From contig JACVVK020000147.1 of the NCBI GenBank assembly GCA_018292915.2, forward strand, positions 668,501-732,500: DNA of 64,000 nucleotides, in the 5' to 3' direction. Positions 47,646 to 59,389 of this stretch are shown here, in pieces. The notes beneath the pieces are model-generated. The model was not told the DNA's origin and did not search any database. It saw nothing but the letters and a program-made list of their open reading frames with translations. Within the stretch, counting starts at the first letter, position 1; every line of letters begins with the position of its first letter. The DNA comes from Batillaria attramentaria (taxonomy: Eukaryota > Mollusca > Gastropoda > Batillariidae). The position numbers and the translations under genes were made by a program.

Positions 47646-48117
47646 ATGCACGGTCAGACGATTTGAACTGTAATTTACCCCCAAACTGTTTCGCAAATGT
47701 CGCCCTTCTGAACATTTCTGCAGACACACGTTGCTCAGACAAGTCGATCTGAAGACGACAGGAGATGAAGGGACAAACGATAGGTGTGACAGTGTGGGGC
47801 GGCGCAAATTAAACTGATCCTCCTCTCCCAGTGATAGGCTTTGTTCCTCCCGACAGGCCAAGCGCCTGGAATGAGGACCCTCTCTTTTGTGCATCTTGTG
47901 TCTGGTTTGCATTTCCATTGGCAACATCCCGGGCTGAAACCTCATAAAATCGCTCACACATCACACTTGAAGTAGTGTCGGATAGAATGCTCGCGGAAGC
48001 AGGGACGAACTGGGTTTAGGCCTTTTGTGGACAAGATGTCTGGACACCTATGTTTTGTTTGTGTTGACACCTGCCTCAAAGGTGGGTTCAGGCAGAAAAA
48101 TGGGCGACAGTCTAGTG

Positions 48118-48430
48118 CTTCTAAGAACTTGGCACACGTGTCGTGTTGAACATCAGCTGGATTCGATTGAAGAGAGGATATACGCCGAAAGGCCGTTTTG
48201 TCCAAAATTCTGACAGCTAAAGTTAAACAGCATGTCATCCTGTCAACTGACGTACGCCTTTCAGTGAATCGAACTCGAAATTAGATGCTGTATAGTACAA
48301 CTAAGAAACAGCCGCACGTGTGAAGCTGGATATTAGCTGCATTCGATTGACGAGATGATATGCGCCGAACGGCAGTTTTTGTTTGTTTGTTTGTTTTTTG
48401 CACACTTGTGACGGCTAAAGCTATGGCAGT
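48118..48430 (+). repeat. Degenerate duplicated segment
   Basis: ATCAGCTGGATTCGATTGAAG...ATATACGCCGAAAGGC at 48150-48193 resembles TTAGCTGCATTCGATTGACG...ATATGCGCCGAACGGC at 48330-48372. A third piece (GACGTACGCCTCTTGGTGAA) lies at 48858, matching 48249. The nature of the element is unknown. Confidence 0.55.
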
Positions 48431-48589
48431 AAACGTTAGAAGGACCAATAAATCCCGTTTCGGTTTGTTCAAACTTCGTGGCTGTAAATGTCCTGTTTTT
48501 GTGTGTTCTGCCAATAAAGGAAATGGTGGCTGAAATAATATTCTTCACATTGTCACAAATATTTCATTTTTTTTTAAAAACTCTAAAAG

Positions 48590-48790
48590 AACAACAAGAA
48601 AAAACAACAACAGCAACAACAACAAAAAAACAGAACAAACAATAGTAACAACAACAAAAACCACAAAACAATAACAAAAAAACAACAACAACAAAAACCC
48701 CCCAAACCACCACCACCACCATCAACAACACAAAGAAGACGAAAAAGAAGAAGGAGAAACCCCAAACCAAACCAAACCAACAATAAAATA
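48590..48790 (+). repeat. A/C-rich tract
   Basis: AAC, AAAAC and CCA units with rare G; no gene. Confidence 0.85.
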
Positions 48791-49845
48791 AAAAGTGAAG
48801 CAAACGAGAACGATACATTCATCGGTGCTTCTATAGTTCACTGGCACATCAGTCTGCCGACGTACGCCTCTTGGTGAATCGAACTCGCATCTTTGTCCCG
48901 AAACGCTCGTAGACAAGGGTGGGATATTGTACGGGACAATATGGCAAACAAGTCCGCCCTTACCCTCCCGACAATACTGAGCTGGACAGGCAAAGCTTAA
49001 TAAATGGCAAAACAGTGAGCGTGGTCAGTGTAGCGGCCGGATCAGGCCTGTTCAGGGGCTAAGTGGACATACATCAGCGGCCCCGACAGTGCTTAATACG
49101 TCGCCGACACGGCGCACTCACTAAGAATCGCCCGTATACAGAATTTACACCGCTACACAAAGACCACAAGAAAAAAACGATACTTCGGAAGCAGCACTCG
49201 ATTGTAATAATGGATTCTTTATCGCTGACTTTTCCTTCACATTCAGAGTGTTCGCCATTCTTCCGCACTCGATTGTTATAATGGATTCTTCATTGCTGGG
49301 GCGCGAGAGAATATCTTCTCATATCTTAACCCCCCCCCCCCATCCCCATCCCCCTGCACAAAAAATGACAGATACTCCATCGTGTGGATATTAAAATGAT
49401 TAGTTCTTCATCTGCATCACACAAAAGAAGTCAGCGACAGGAACCGAGATTTGTGGGCGGAGGAAATGTAGAAAGAACCCAAATCTGAAGAATACTGGAC
49501 ATCAGACAGTAAAACGAGGGAGGTGTTGGTAGTACCAAGGCAAAGTGGATTTGGGCGGGGCAGTACAATACGCGTGGTCGAGGCAGAGTCTGGTGTTTGT
49601 GGTTTATGAGAGCAAGCTGGGATGGAGGTGATGAATGTCTTGGGTGTTTTTGTTCGGGAAGAAAATCTTGCACTTGACAACAAGGAACACTGTCTGAAGT
49701 ACCACTTTGTGGTCAGGGCAAGGTAGTGTGATGGACATTTCATTTCGAAGATTTAGTATGCTGCAGACTTTGCCTTCTTAGTCAGAGCGTCCATGGTTTT
49801 TTCCTCTCGGTGAGAGGAGGGGGTGGAACTTGAAATGGGGAGGGG

Positions 49846-50015
49846 GAGCAGGGATGACTCAGTTGGTTGCGCATGGGTTTCTCGATCTCGAAGCCGTGGG
49901 TTCGAATCCCAGCAGGACCAAAATGTGAACAGGTCTTTTGCTAGTGTCCCGTGTCTGTGAAATCACCCTCACCGAGAATGGAGCACACCAAACGTCAAAC
50001 AGTACCCACGTCCAC
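49846..50015 (+). mobile_element. tRNA-SINE, distinct head, related 3' part
   Basis: The head has ACTCAGTTGGTTGCGCATGG (A box) and GGGTTCGAATCCCAG (B box). The acceptor ends do not pair, so this is not a functional tRNA gene. The 3' part (GAAATCACCCTCACC, then AAACGTCAAACA) resembles family A loosely. Confidence 0.6.
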
Positions 50016-50207
50016 CGCTTCCCTTCCACATCCAAGTTAATACAACAGCTTGAGAAGAATCTGCCATCACACAGTCCCAAGTCTGCGTTTCAGTTGCTTT
50101 CTCCGGGATAAATGGTCACATCTAGAGTGTATTCCTGGAAAACACAGGCAGCAGCAGCAACAACAACAACACTCGTATGCATTTTAGTTGCATTTCCCGG
50201 TCCACAC

Positions 50208-50345
50208 GGGGATAGCCAAGCGGCACAGAGTTTGACTTTACTCGTACGTTCAAACCCTGAACTATTTCTATGGCTTTTTCATCGCTGCCCTGTCTTTGAT
50301 ATCACCCGTATGTGGCGGAAATGGACGTTAAACCCCCAAACAACA
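50208..50345 (+). mobile_element. Family A SINE, diverged
   Basis: GGGATAGCCAAGCGGCACAG (head), CTTTTTCATCGCTGCCC, TTTGATATCACCCGTATG and GGACGTTAAACCCCCAAAC are in family order. Confidence 0.7.
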
Positions 50346-52455
50346 AACCATCCCCATTCCATAAAGACTTCGAAAAATACGACTGAGACTTCGAGCTTCT
50401 ACAGCTAATTTCAATCGCGCACGGTGGTTGGGTGCCACCGGTCTGGGGAGGGCGATATTGGACGATAACAGAGCGACAGGCAGCTGACACGACTGTCAAC
50501 ACACGCTCTGCACGTGCAAATATGCGCCTGTCATTGGTCAGGAGAACCCGGCAACAGTTGGATATCAGAGTGATAATCACTGCTTGGGGTACGCTTGTGT
50601 TCCACGGTCAACATCAGAAAATTTATGACACCAGCCGCTCTCAGCTACTGTGACAATGGACCAGGGGGATTTTGGAGAGGAGCTTCTATCCTGGTGTGCA
50701 ATAGGCTGTTGATTGCTTGATTGATTGCTTGATTGACTGCTTGCTTGCTTGCTTGATTGATTGATTGATTGGTTTGCTAGAAAGTTAAAAAAAAATTAAA
50801 TATATATCTTGATATAAGTTTATTGAAGTGCAGGTTGGACATGTACAGCGATAGAAATTTTGAGCATCAGTGATTGCTTACACTTACGCTCAGGACAATC
50901 TACATGTTTACCTTATCGGCAAAACTGCAACGTCAAAATTACGGAAAATGCATTTGTCTTTTGTTTACAAAGTGTATTTGGTCAGTTAATGAGCTTGCCG
51001 TGGTAGCTGATCGTTCTATACTTTTTTTTTTCTCATTTATTGGCGTACTTGTTGATGGTGGATGAGTGAATAAATGCTCGGGTGAATGGCGGGTCGTGCA
51101 TTGGGTCAGCATAAAATGAAGCCCCCCAAAATGAAGCGACTGCATTTCCAATAAAATAAAATAGAATAAAATAGAATAGAATAAAATAAAGTAAGCCATC
51201 TCAATTTAGCCTCGACAAATCCAGCTCAAGTTATCCAAAAAAAAAAAAAAAAAGACACTGGCGATTTTACTGCGATTCCATACAAAACACCAGTTACCGA
51301 CAGGGTAATGCCCTTGTGGTTTTGTTCATTCCTCTAATTGCTGCGATATGAATTGATTATCTATATCTATTGCATACTTTAGCTCCCCACTCCCCTTCCC
51401 CTTCCCCTACCCCCTATCCCTGTCCCGTCCAGTCCTAACTTCCCCTCAGTGCGCACGGCCAAAGAGTTGCATTGTACGAATTGTCATACTCTGAGTCTAT
51501 CGATAGTCCAGGTCGGTAGATTCATTAGTCGAATTTTATTGTCCTCTACTTAATATCCTTAGCACCTTCATTAAGTGCACAGAATTAATCCCCGAAAATT
51601 ATTCAGAACGATGGAACGAATCATGCGCTTTTGATGATACGGACTGGGGATATTGATGATGGATTGTAGGACCGCAGTCTATTGGATTACCGACACGTGT
51701 GCAACATAAAGCTTGGGGTCCGGGAAGGGGGGGGGGGAGGAGGGGGGAGGTGTATTGTGATCACCTACAGCTGTGCTGAATGAGTGTGTGTTCTGATCAG
51801 GCCAAAAAGATTAGTAATGTGGTTCCGGTTACTCGACCCTATATTTTACAACCGACTCTAAACTTTTTTTTTTTTCAGCCAATAATAAAGCCAGAAAACA
51901 AAGAGCAAAAAAGGGGAAACCTCCCATCCCCTTCCCCGAACCTTAAGTGTGTACAGACGGGCAGACACACAGACCAAACACAAACACAAACCGTAAATTA
52001 GAAGAAGCCGGCTCACCCTCTCTCGCGTTTGCCGCGTGTCAGTGTGCGTCGAGCACAAATAAAATTGCTGGAAGTGAAACGTGTACATGTACATGTATTT
52101 TTAACGTTAAATGGGCTAATTCCATCTTTGTTGTTTCCACTTTGTGCGAACGGTCGAACGTTCAAATTCTACGACTGTTGCTCCACTGCTGGAGCGCTCA
52201 GTGTGGTCGCCGATTCTGTAGGCCCAGTGCCAGCATAACAGACGCTGTCACTGTCCAGGTGTTTAAGTGGCGTTATGATAGATATCACGAAAACAGCTCA
52301 GAACGATCTGTGAGTATAAAAATGGTAGTATTAGCCCCTTTAGAATGTTTCCCTGGTATGTGAGCCATTCCCTAAACAATTTACTGTTTTTTTTTATGTT
52401 ACGGGTACCGTCGAAGAAAAGCCGTTGGTTTGCCAGTTATCTGTGCACTGCCCTA
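50346..52455. other. Gene-empty stretch
   Basis: TTGA/TTGC repeats at 50706-50772, AAAAT repeats at 51150-51190, an A run at 51238-51254, a G run at 51726-51752. AT-rich unique sequence with TAAT sites at 51290-51620 could be regulatory. Confidence 0.45.
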
Positions 52456-52466
52456 CCACAAACTGT

Positions 52467-52645
52467 TGGGGGGGGGGGGGGGGTGAGGGGTTTAACGTCC
52501 TTTTCCACCACATACGGGTGATATCAAAGACGGGGCAACGATGAAAATAAAAAGCCAGCAGAAATATTTGGCCCCAGCCGGGATTCGAACTCACGACCCG
52601 AGCATTGTAAGTCCAATGCTCTACCATTCTGCCACCCCCTCTCCC
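52467..52645 (-). mobile_element. Family A SINE with G-run tail, near full length
   Basis: A perfect 11-bp duplication CCACAAACTGT lies at 52456-52466 and 52646-52656. The first 16 bp on the plus strand are a G run derived from the tail; A and B boxes are at the right. Confidence 0.92.
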
Positions 52646-53289
52646 CCACAAACTGTCACACTATATGCCTAAGTTACATAATTACATCCATAAAGGCATA
52701 CCAACCCAAACCCTTTTCTCTTTTTTTTTTCAGCCGTATTTAACTAGAGTCATCTTTTTCTTTGGCCTGAGTACCTGATGACCATGCAGATAAAGTTGTT
52801 GAATCGGGCAGCGGGGGGGAACTGTGATTGTGTTGGTTATTGTCGATCCTACGGGACCTTTTGCCTTTTGCTGCCTGGAAGCCATTAGGGGAGGGATGAA
52901 CTTTAAGCTACAAGAACATCTGTGTCAGACGTGCGTTTTGCATCTCCATTTGCTGGCGGTGCCGTGTGCGTTTCATGTGTGAAAGACTTTATTTAACATT
53001 AGAAAATATTCTCTGAATGAACAATTTGAATTTCTTTGAGTCCCTTTGTGAGAATTTGGGCTATATAGGTACGATTTCATTATTATTATTATTATTACAA
53101 GAAAGATATTGGAAAATATTCACCTTTAGTTATCATGTACTGTTATTTTATTATTATTTGGTTTGGGTTGGAGGGATCAGAGGGGGGAGAGTGAGATTTT
53201 GAAATCGTATCACATCACTGGTCTTCCTCTTTCAGTGTACAAGCAGTCTTTGTGTCGATCTTTATGTTTAATATTGGGAACGACGACGG

Positions 53290-53590
53290 CAGCAAGGACG
53301 AACAAGTGCAATAGCAACAATAGCAACAACAACAGTGACAACAACAACAATCAACACAACAACAGCGACAGCATCCACGCGAAAAAAGACAATAAAACTA
53401 CAAGATTCCAACATAGAATGGAAGGAAAGAAAGACGAAATAAAGACAGAAAACAAACACAACGAACTAAATAATACAAAACAAAACAAGACAAAACAAAT
53501 CCAAGATTTAACAACAACAACAACAACAACAACAACAAAAACACAAACAAAACTTACAACAACAAAACTAGTACCGACACTTTGCATTTT

Positions 53591-53630
<40 letters not shown>

Positions 53631-53719
53631 AGGAGTTTAACGTCCTTTTCCACCACGTATAGGTGATACCAAAGACGAGGAAACGAGAAAAAGGCCAGCG
53701 CAAACATTTGGTCACAGCC

Positions 53720-53780
<61 letters not shown>
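53290..53780 (+). repeat. AAC tracts and two GA microsatellites
   Basis: AAC units at 53320-53370 and 53511-53540; GA at 53591-53626 and 53723-53778 flank a SINE. Confidence 0.88.
53627..53720 (-). mobile_element. Family A SINE, headless, inside a GA microsatellite
   Basis: Body from GGAGTTTAACGTCCTTTTCC to TTTGGTCACAGCCGA (plus strand). GA repeats flank both sides and are probably the target duplication. Confidence 0.8.
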
Positions 53781-53781
<1 letters not shown>

Positions 53782-54817
53782 CTCGAAATTCACATTCACG
53801 TTCACGGTTTCTTTTTTCTTTTTCCCCCATGTGACATTTTTCCCCCGTTCAAAATGATACACAGCCCTTTTCACTCATCTGCCTCTCTCGCCCGCCATTT
53901 CCACTCAAACACACAACTCCAATTGCAGATTAATTTCGCATCCGCAAACAGGAAAATGACTGTCACTGCATTACATTCGCCGAAAAGAAAATGAATATCT
54001 ATCAGAAGCACAAGCGAAGCAATCTTATACGGAAGCAGATTAGTTTTATTCGGCTGAGATTGGATTCAGGACCATTTTGACCAGCGCCGACAGAATTTGA
54101 TTACGTTCGTTACGACCAGAAAAAGGAGATGTGATGTAGACACTTTCGGGCGCGCTGAAGAAGAGGGTGGGGTTATTGGGGGAGAAGCCGGAGGGGCGGG
54201 GGAGGAGAGGGGGAGGGGGGGGGGGGGGAGGGGAGGGGGAGATGGGGTGAGTGCGTGTCGGTGGAAGGGGAACGGAGATGGGTGCAGTCAAGCTGCAAAG
54301 GTCGATTTCGTGGTAGTGTGTGTCTGAATCGTCTTTTTAAACAAAAAAAAAGTGCAAACGGCGCAAAACTTTATATGCTGTGGAATGGCGGAACCGTTTT
54401 TAATATGCCCTTTATACAGTCTTGAAGGACTGCAACTGTTAAGAGGCGAAAAACAAACTGACGGTCATGAATATAGTGAGTAAAAACAATCCCGAATCGA
54501 AATTAAAAAAAAAATCAAAACAACAGAAAAGCCCTACAGCCAATAAAAATAAAATCTAACAGCAACATAAGACACTATGACTATACGCCTGCCCTTTGAG
54601 GGGGGGGGGGGGGCAGATTTGTATAAGAGCCACGTTTGAAACGTTTCAAGACACGAATAATTTTTCTTTCAGTTAGGAAGGGGGGGAGGGGGGGGAGAAG
54701 ACAAACACCCTCTGAAACGAAGCACTTCCTTCTCAGACTCTATCTGTGCACCCTCCAAACATCTACAAAATCCATGCGTCGTTTCTCAGTTGAAATATTT
54801 TGTCTGGAAGTTTTCTT

Positions 54818-54854
<37 letters not shown>

Positions 54855-55448
54855 GTGTGTGTGTGTGTGTGGGGGGGGGGGGGGGGTCAGGGGATGGGCT
54901 CACAATCACAATATCAGCAACACCAACGATCGAACCAAAAATAATCAGTTCGCTAACTTGACCCATTCAGCACTTATGGTGGGTGGGCTTACAGCGAAAA
55001 AGAGAGGTGTGTCTAACTTTGAAATGGGAGAGATGTCACTGAAGAGAGGGGAGGAGGGGATGGGGGGGGGGGGCAGACAGACAGGGGGAGCTAGACGGTA
55101 CTGGCTGAAATTGACACGACACTTGCGCGCGCATGCAAAGTTTTGATATCTTCCTCTACATGATTGATAGGCGCGGTTGCCCCGTGAGGTTTCTTGCGTC
55201 ATCAATATCTGTGTAATTGCGTCCGCGACAGCGCCGCGGGTTGAGTTTGCGGGTCACGTCGGTGTGGTCGCGGGAAGCGTGAATTGTGACTAGAGTCCTG
55301 ATTACGGTGACTGCTTAATCACCACATCAACTATCGACTTGAAGTAACTACCGCTCCACCCAGACCACCAACCACAAATCTTGTAATCAATGGAAGGACA
55401 TAGTAAAACTGGTGTTTGTGTCAGTGTGGCATGGTGGAGGGGGGGAGT

Positions 55449-55500
55449 GGGTGGGGTGGGTGTTTTGGGGTTTAACGTCCTTTTCCAACACATACGGGGT
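55449..55500 (-). mobile_element. Family A SINE 3' fragment
   Basis: GGGTGGGTGTTTTGGGG and TTTAACGTCCTTTTCC are present; the element is then replaced by G-rich sequence. Confidence 0.55.
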
Positions 55501-56429
55501 GGAGGGGAAGAGGGGGAAGGAGGGAATGTGGGGATGGTCGTTGAGTTCGAGATGCGTGGAGGTAGAAGTTGAGAAACAGTGACTTTATGGATCAGTTCCG
55601 TTGCTTATCGTTTTCCTTTCACCCCACCCCGTTTCATCTGGACCAGCACATGCTCCGTGATCAGTTGCATTTAAAAAAAAAAGACGTTGGTGTAGCTGGT
55701 CTTTCTTATTGTTGGTGTTGTTATTGTTGTTGCTGTTATCGTTTTGTTGTTGTTGTTGTTGTTTTGTCCCTAATTATGCACACTGTTATTGCTTGAGATT
55801 GTCCTCGGGCAAAGAGACAGGCGGCGGTCCCACGATGTCCCTGAAGTGCATAAGTTAAACTTTCTGCTTTCACTGCGTACTCTGAAGCCGTATGAGTACT
55901 TGAACAAGTTTAAAAACTATGACCATTTTGCAGCCACACCCAGATGTGATTGTAAGGGGGGCTGACTTTTTAACTGTGTAGAAACTGGTGCCACCACAAT
56001 ATAGATACTGATGCCACCACAATATAGAAACACTCAGTAAACACTAGCTCCGGTTTGAGAGTGGTCAGCGAGTGTTCAAGTGAATCATCCAAATGTTGGA
56101 CACTGTATTACACAGAACTGACATAAACAGCAATGGTTTCAACCAAAACAGGTGATAAATCATGAATAAAATGCAATTATTTTAAGCTTAGCGGTTGCAG
56201 CAAGCACACTGAAAACAGACAAACTAGAACTGCACGCAAACACACACGAGCACACACACACACACACCATTTCCAGCCTCCCTCAACGATCACCCAGAAA
56301 GAATTATTATCATTTCTAGTTGTCATTTCTTTTTATTTTTCTATTTATGGAGAGTCGTTCATCGAAAAGATGACACTATTTGCACCCAGCGCTATCCAAC
56401 ACAAATACCCTCACCGTCTGCGCCCGTCC

Positions 56430-56820
56430 GACTAGAGCAATTTTCGCCATGCACGTGCTGTTCATAACTCCATTAATCATATCTTAGCCAGATTAAAGTG
56501 TAATTATCCTCTACTTGATCTGGCAACTTGAGGTTTTCATCTAGAGGCGATCGCGCCAGGCAGCGCCTCGGGTGGTTTTGTCAAATGGACCGCAGGCCAA
56601 ACTAAACGATAAATCTGCTCTGGCCGAGGCCCTGTCAGGGCAGCGAGGTCTCGTCTCGTTTCCCACTCGATCGTTGATCTCTGACCTCTTGTGGGAAACG
56701 CGCCTCATTGGAGAGAAAGGAGAAACTTTTTTTTTTCTTCTTTTTTTCTGAGCTGAGCGATTCGCTATTAGTCGCGTTTGTAATGTGAAATTCCATTAAT
56801 ATTTTTTATCTGGGTTTTGA
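56430..56820. promoter_or_regulatory. Candidate cis-regulatory block, non-repetitive
   Basis: About 390 bp free of microsatellites and known repeats. Homeodomain-type sites CATTAATCATATC (56471) and GATTAAAGTGTAATTATC (56491) are followed by a GC-rich part with AGGCGATCGCGCC. Position in the Nkx6 upstream desert is the main reason for the call. Confidence 0.3.
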
Positions 56821-57458
56821 GTGCAAGGAATGTTCATTTTTCTGTTCACTTAAAAAAAGAAAGAAAGAAAGAAAAGTAATCAGAGAGTTCGGCTGCAGTC
56901 GACCAGAAAAATGATCCTTAGCACCATAGATTTGACAAGCGCTTACGTCCTTGTTCCAATCAGAGCAGTGTGGTTTTTTTTTGTTTGTTTGTTTGGTTTT
57001 TTTTTCTCCAAAAAATAGATTACACTCTGAATTCTGATCAGGGATATGGGAACTTTAATTGCCGCGCAGTGCTAATAACCTTTCACTCGCTCTTTCATGC
57101 TGGGTTGTTGGCTTGACTCGCTAATGATAAGAAAACACTCTTAGGAATTCTTCGTTTGGCTTGCTTGAGGAATTAGAGGAAAATTAATGACCCTGATAGC
57201 CTTTGCACTAACTACTGTAGGTCAGTGAAAGCGTTCTACATGGCGCTGTTGGACACTGTTCGGTAAGTAGGCCTATGTGAATGTTCCACACATAGTAGAG
57301 ACTCCTCCTCCTCCTTCCCCTCCCTCTCAGCGAGAATCAAGAACCAAGAAAACTTTATTTTTCAAAGGTAGAGGTAGTTAAGGTAAGACAGTCAATTTTC
57401 ATACTGCCGTTGCTATTTCTAGTAACATCTCTCTGAATAGTAAAGCATAGAGTAATAG

Positions 57459-57527
<69 letters not shown>

Positions 57528-57599
57528 GTCGCATGCACAGTAAATCCATAGGAAATGAAACTACACACTAACAGGAAACTTGTAGAGAGCGTGATTAAC

Positions 57600-57800
57600 A
57601 TACCAGTTTTTTTTAGTACATGTAGGAATGGGCGAAGATAAAATGTGGGAAGATTAAACGTCGTGTGACATAAGATAATTGAAGAAGAGCTGTTTGAAAG
57701 TTGTGACAGAGCATGCGTGTTTAACATGCGCTGGAAGGCTGTTCCATAATGTACTGCTCCAGAAAATGAAAGACTGCATCTGGGATTACACTCAGGCCGT
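57600..57800 (-). mobile_element. LINE C-terminal relic
   Basis: On the minus strand one frame reads FWSSTLWNSLPAHVKHAC and then VTTFKQLFFNYLMSHDV before a stop. This is the WNSLP...FK terminus shared by CR1/L2-like LINEs. Related antisense sequence, interrupted by a CA microsatellite, may continue left to about 57340. Confidence 0.7.
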
Positions 57801-57809
57801 TTGAACTGC

Positions 57810-57847
<38 letters not shown>

Positions 57848-57854
57848 ACATCCT

Positions 57855-57986
57855 TTTTCCAGTGTTCCGTTTTAAAGACTGAAGGAGAAAAAAAATGAAC
57901 AAATGTTGGCTCTGGAAAGCAGATTCGAACCAAGGACCTTCTGATCCCGGATCCAGCGCTCAACCAGCCAAGCACACTGCCCATCT
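57855..57986 (-). mobile_element. tRNA-SINE, separate head type
   Basis: On the minus strand GCTTGGCTGGTTGAGCGCTGG (A box) and TTGGTTCGAATCTGC (B box) form a tRNA-like head. The body ends in a GA microsatellite at 57812-57845. It is not a tRNA gene: no matching acceptor arm. Confidence 0.55.
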
Positions 57987-58018
57987 CAATTTCCGTCTGC
58001 GACCATGTCTCGCATCAT

Positions 58019-58087
58019 CCACGTCATTGACAGTGGATTACGTCAGCCGCGCATCACTATGACGTAATATTGCCACAGTTACGTCAA
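58019..58087. promoter_or_regulatory. Evenly spaced CRE-like cluster
   Basis: Four ACGT cores in CRE/ATF-like context at 58021 (ACGTCATTGAC), 58040 (TTACGTCAG), 58062 (TGACGTAAT) and 58081 (TTACGTCAA). Spacing is 19, 22 and 19 bp, close to two helical turns. It lies 4.2 kb upstream of the Nkx6 ATG. It could bind bZIP factors or be part of an unrecognised repeat. Confidence 0.35.
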
Positions 58088-58971
58088 ATTCCGTTAGTCA
58101 CGTGCTCAATGCTTTTTTTTTTTTAAACTCGTACGTGTGAATAGAAACCACGTTTTGTTTTTGTTCTTTGTCCGAACTTTACTGCCGTTTCTTGTTTTTG
58201 AGAGGTGCGCGGAGTTATGCAATAAACGATAAATCCAACAGGGCAAGTTGTTCTGGTGTACTTGTTATCATTCCATGACACTACAGAACCTCGCTGCCAT
58301 ATATTCTCTAACTGACTTCTTCTGCGGGTACGTGTACGCCTACACTGGTGTTGCATACACTCCTGCGCATGCATGCCGGCGTCAGTCTTACTGTTAGAAA
58401 TCTGACGAAATGAATGTTGATTAGCACGCATATATATATACAGTCGGACCGATGGAGATGTTTACCCAGTGAAGCGCATACTCTCAACAACACATCATCA
58501 AAACTAGCGGGGGAAACAGCAACGACAACGCCACTATCTCGACCGCCAACAACAACTGTGACAACAACAACAAGTGTGGCAACAACAACAACAACAACAA
58601 CAATATTCATAAATATCTATGTGCATCAGCTTAGACATAGCTCTGCAGTAACAGAGGTGGAAAATGTCAGTGTAGGAATTTTAGTTTCCATGACCACAGG
58701 CGGCGCTCCGGCTATCATGCCAAATGGAGTTCGACAGGGTAAAGAAGTTATCCCACAGTATCAGTCTAATTATCATATAATTATTAAATAATGTTGTTCT
58801 TCATCGAGATGGCTCATCCATTCAAACATTTGAACAGTAGGCATAGAACGTAAGTTGTAGCAAATTCAGGTTCCATCCATAATAATAAATAATAATAAAT
58901 CACATTTATACAGCCAAATTCTTGAAAAATATATCAACTTATGGCGCATTCACACATCACTCATACGCACA

Positions 58972-59365
58972 TATGGTATGGTATGGTAGACTTCTCCTCG
59001 GCGCACATATATAATCCATCTCTGCTGAAATGCTCACGGCGCCGCAGGGCTCGAGGACGAAGCAGTGAAAGCCTGCTGCCGCTACTTTATGTGCAAACCT
59101 CCACCCTGCTATTCACTCTGCTGTGTGCGACAGCCTACTCCTCTTCGAAAGATGAACGTGGGATTTTTAGCCTGCACACTTGATGTATGTGCGTGTGTGT
59201 GTGTACACGAAGGCGAGACAGGCACCGTAAACGAGTCTGCACATGGATTTGACTCGATATGGTGAGGAAAAATCCCACCATATTCCTGCCCACCGGGGAC
59301 TCGAACCAGGCAGCTCAGGATCCGAGGTCGGATGCCTTAACCACTAGACCAAATCCTCTGTTACA
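58972..59365 (-). mobile_element. Family B-like SINE with GGTAT-type tail
   Basis: On the minus strand the head TTTGGTCTAGTGGTTAAGGC and CTGGTTCGAGTCCCC match family B, as does the centre (TGTGCAGACTCGTTTAC). The 3' half is different: GGTGGAGGTTTGCACATAAA, GCTGCTTCGTCCTCGAGCC, then ACCAT repeats at the left end. The 3' half recurs at 47390-47645. Confidence 0.75.
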
Positions 59366-59389
59366 TATAAAACACATCCTAAAACAGCA

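Noticed and set aside
49861..49930. Functional tRNA gene
   Set aside because: A and B boxes are present but acceptor ends do not pair and the sequence continues into a SINE body. The same reasoning removes 37755-37830, 57910-57985, 63302-63400 and 12669-12740.
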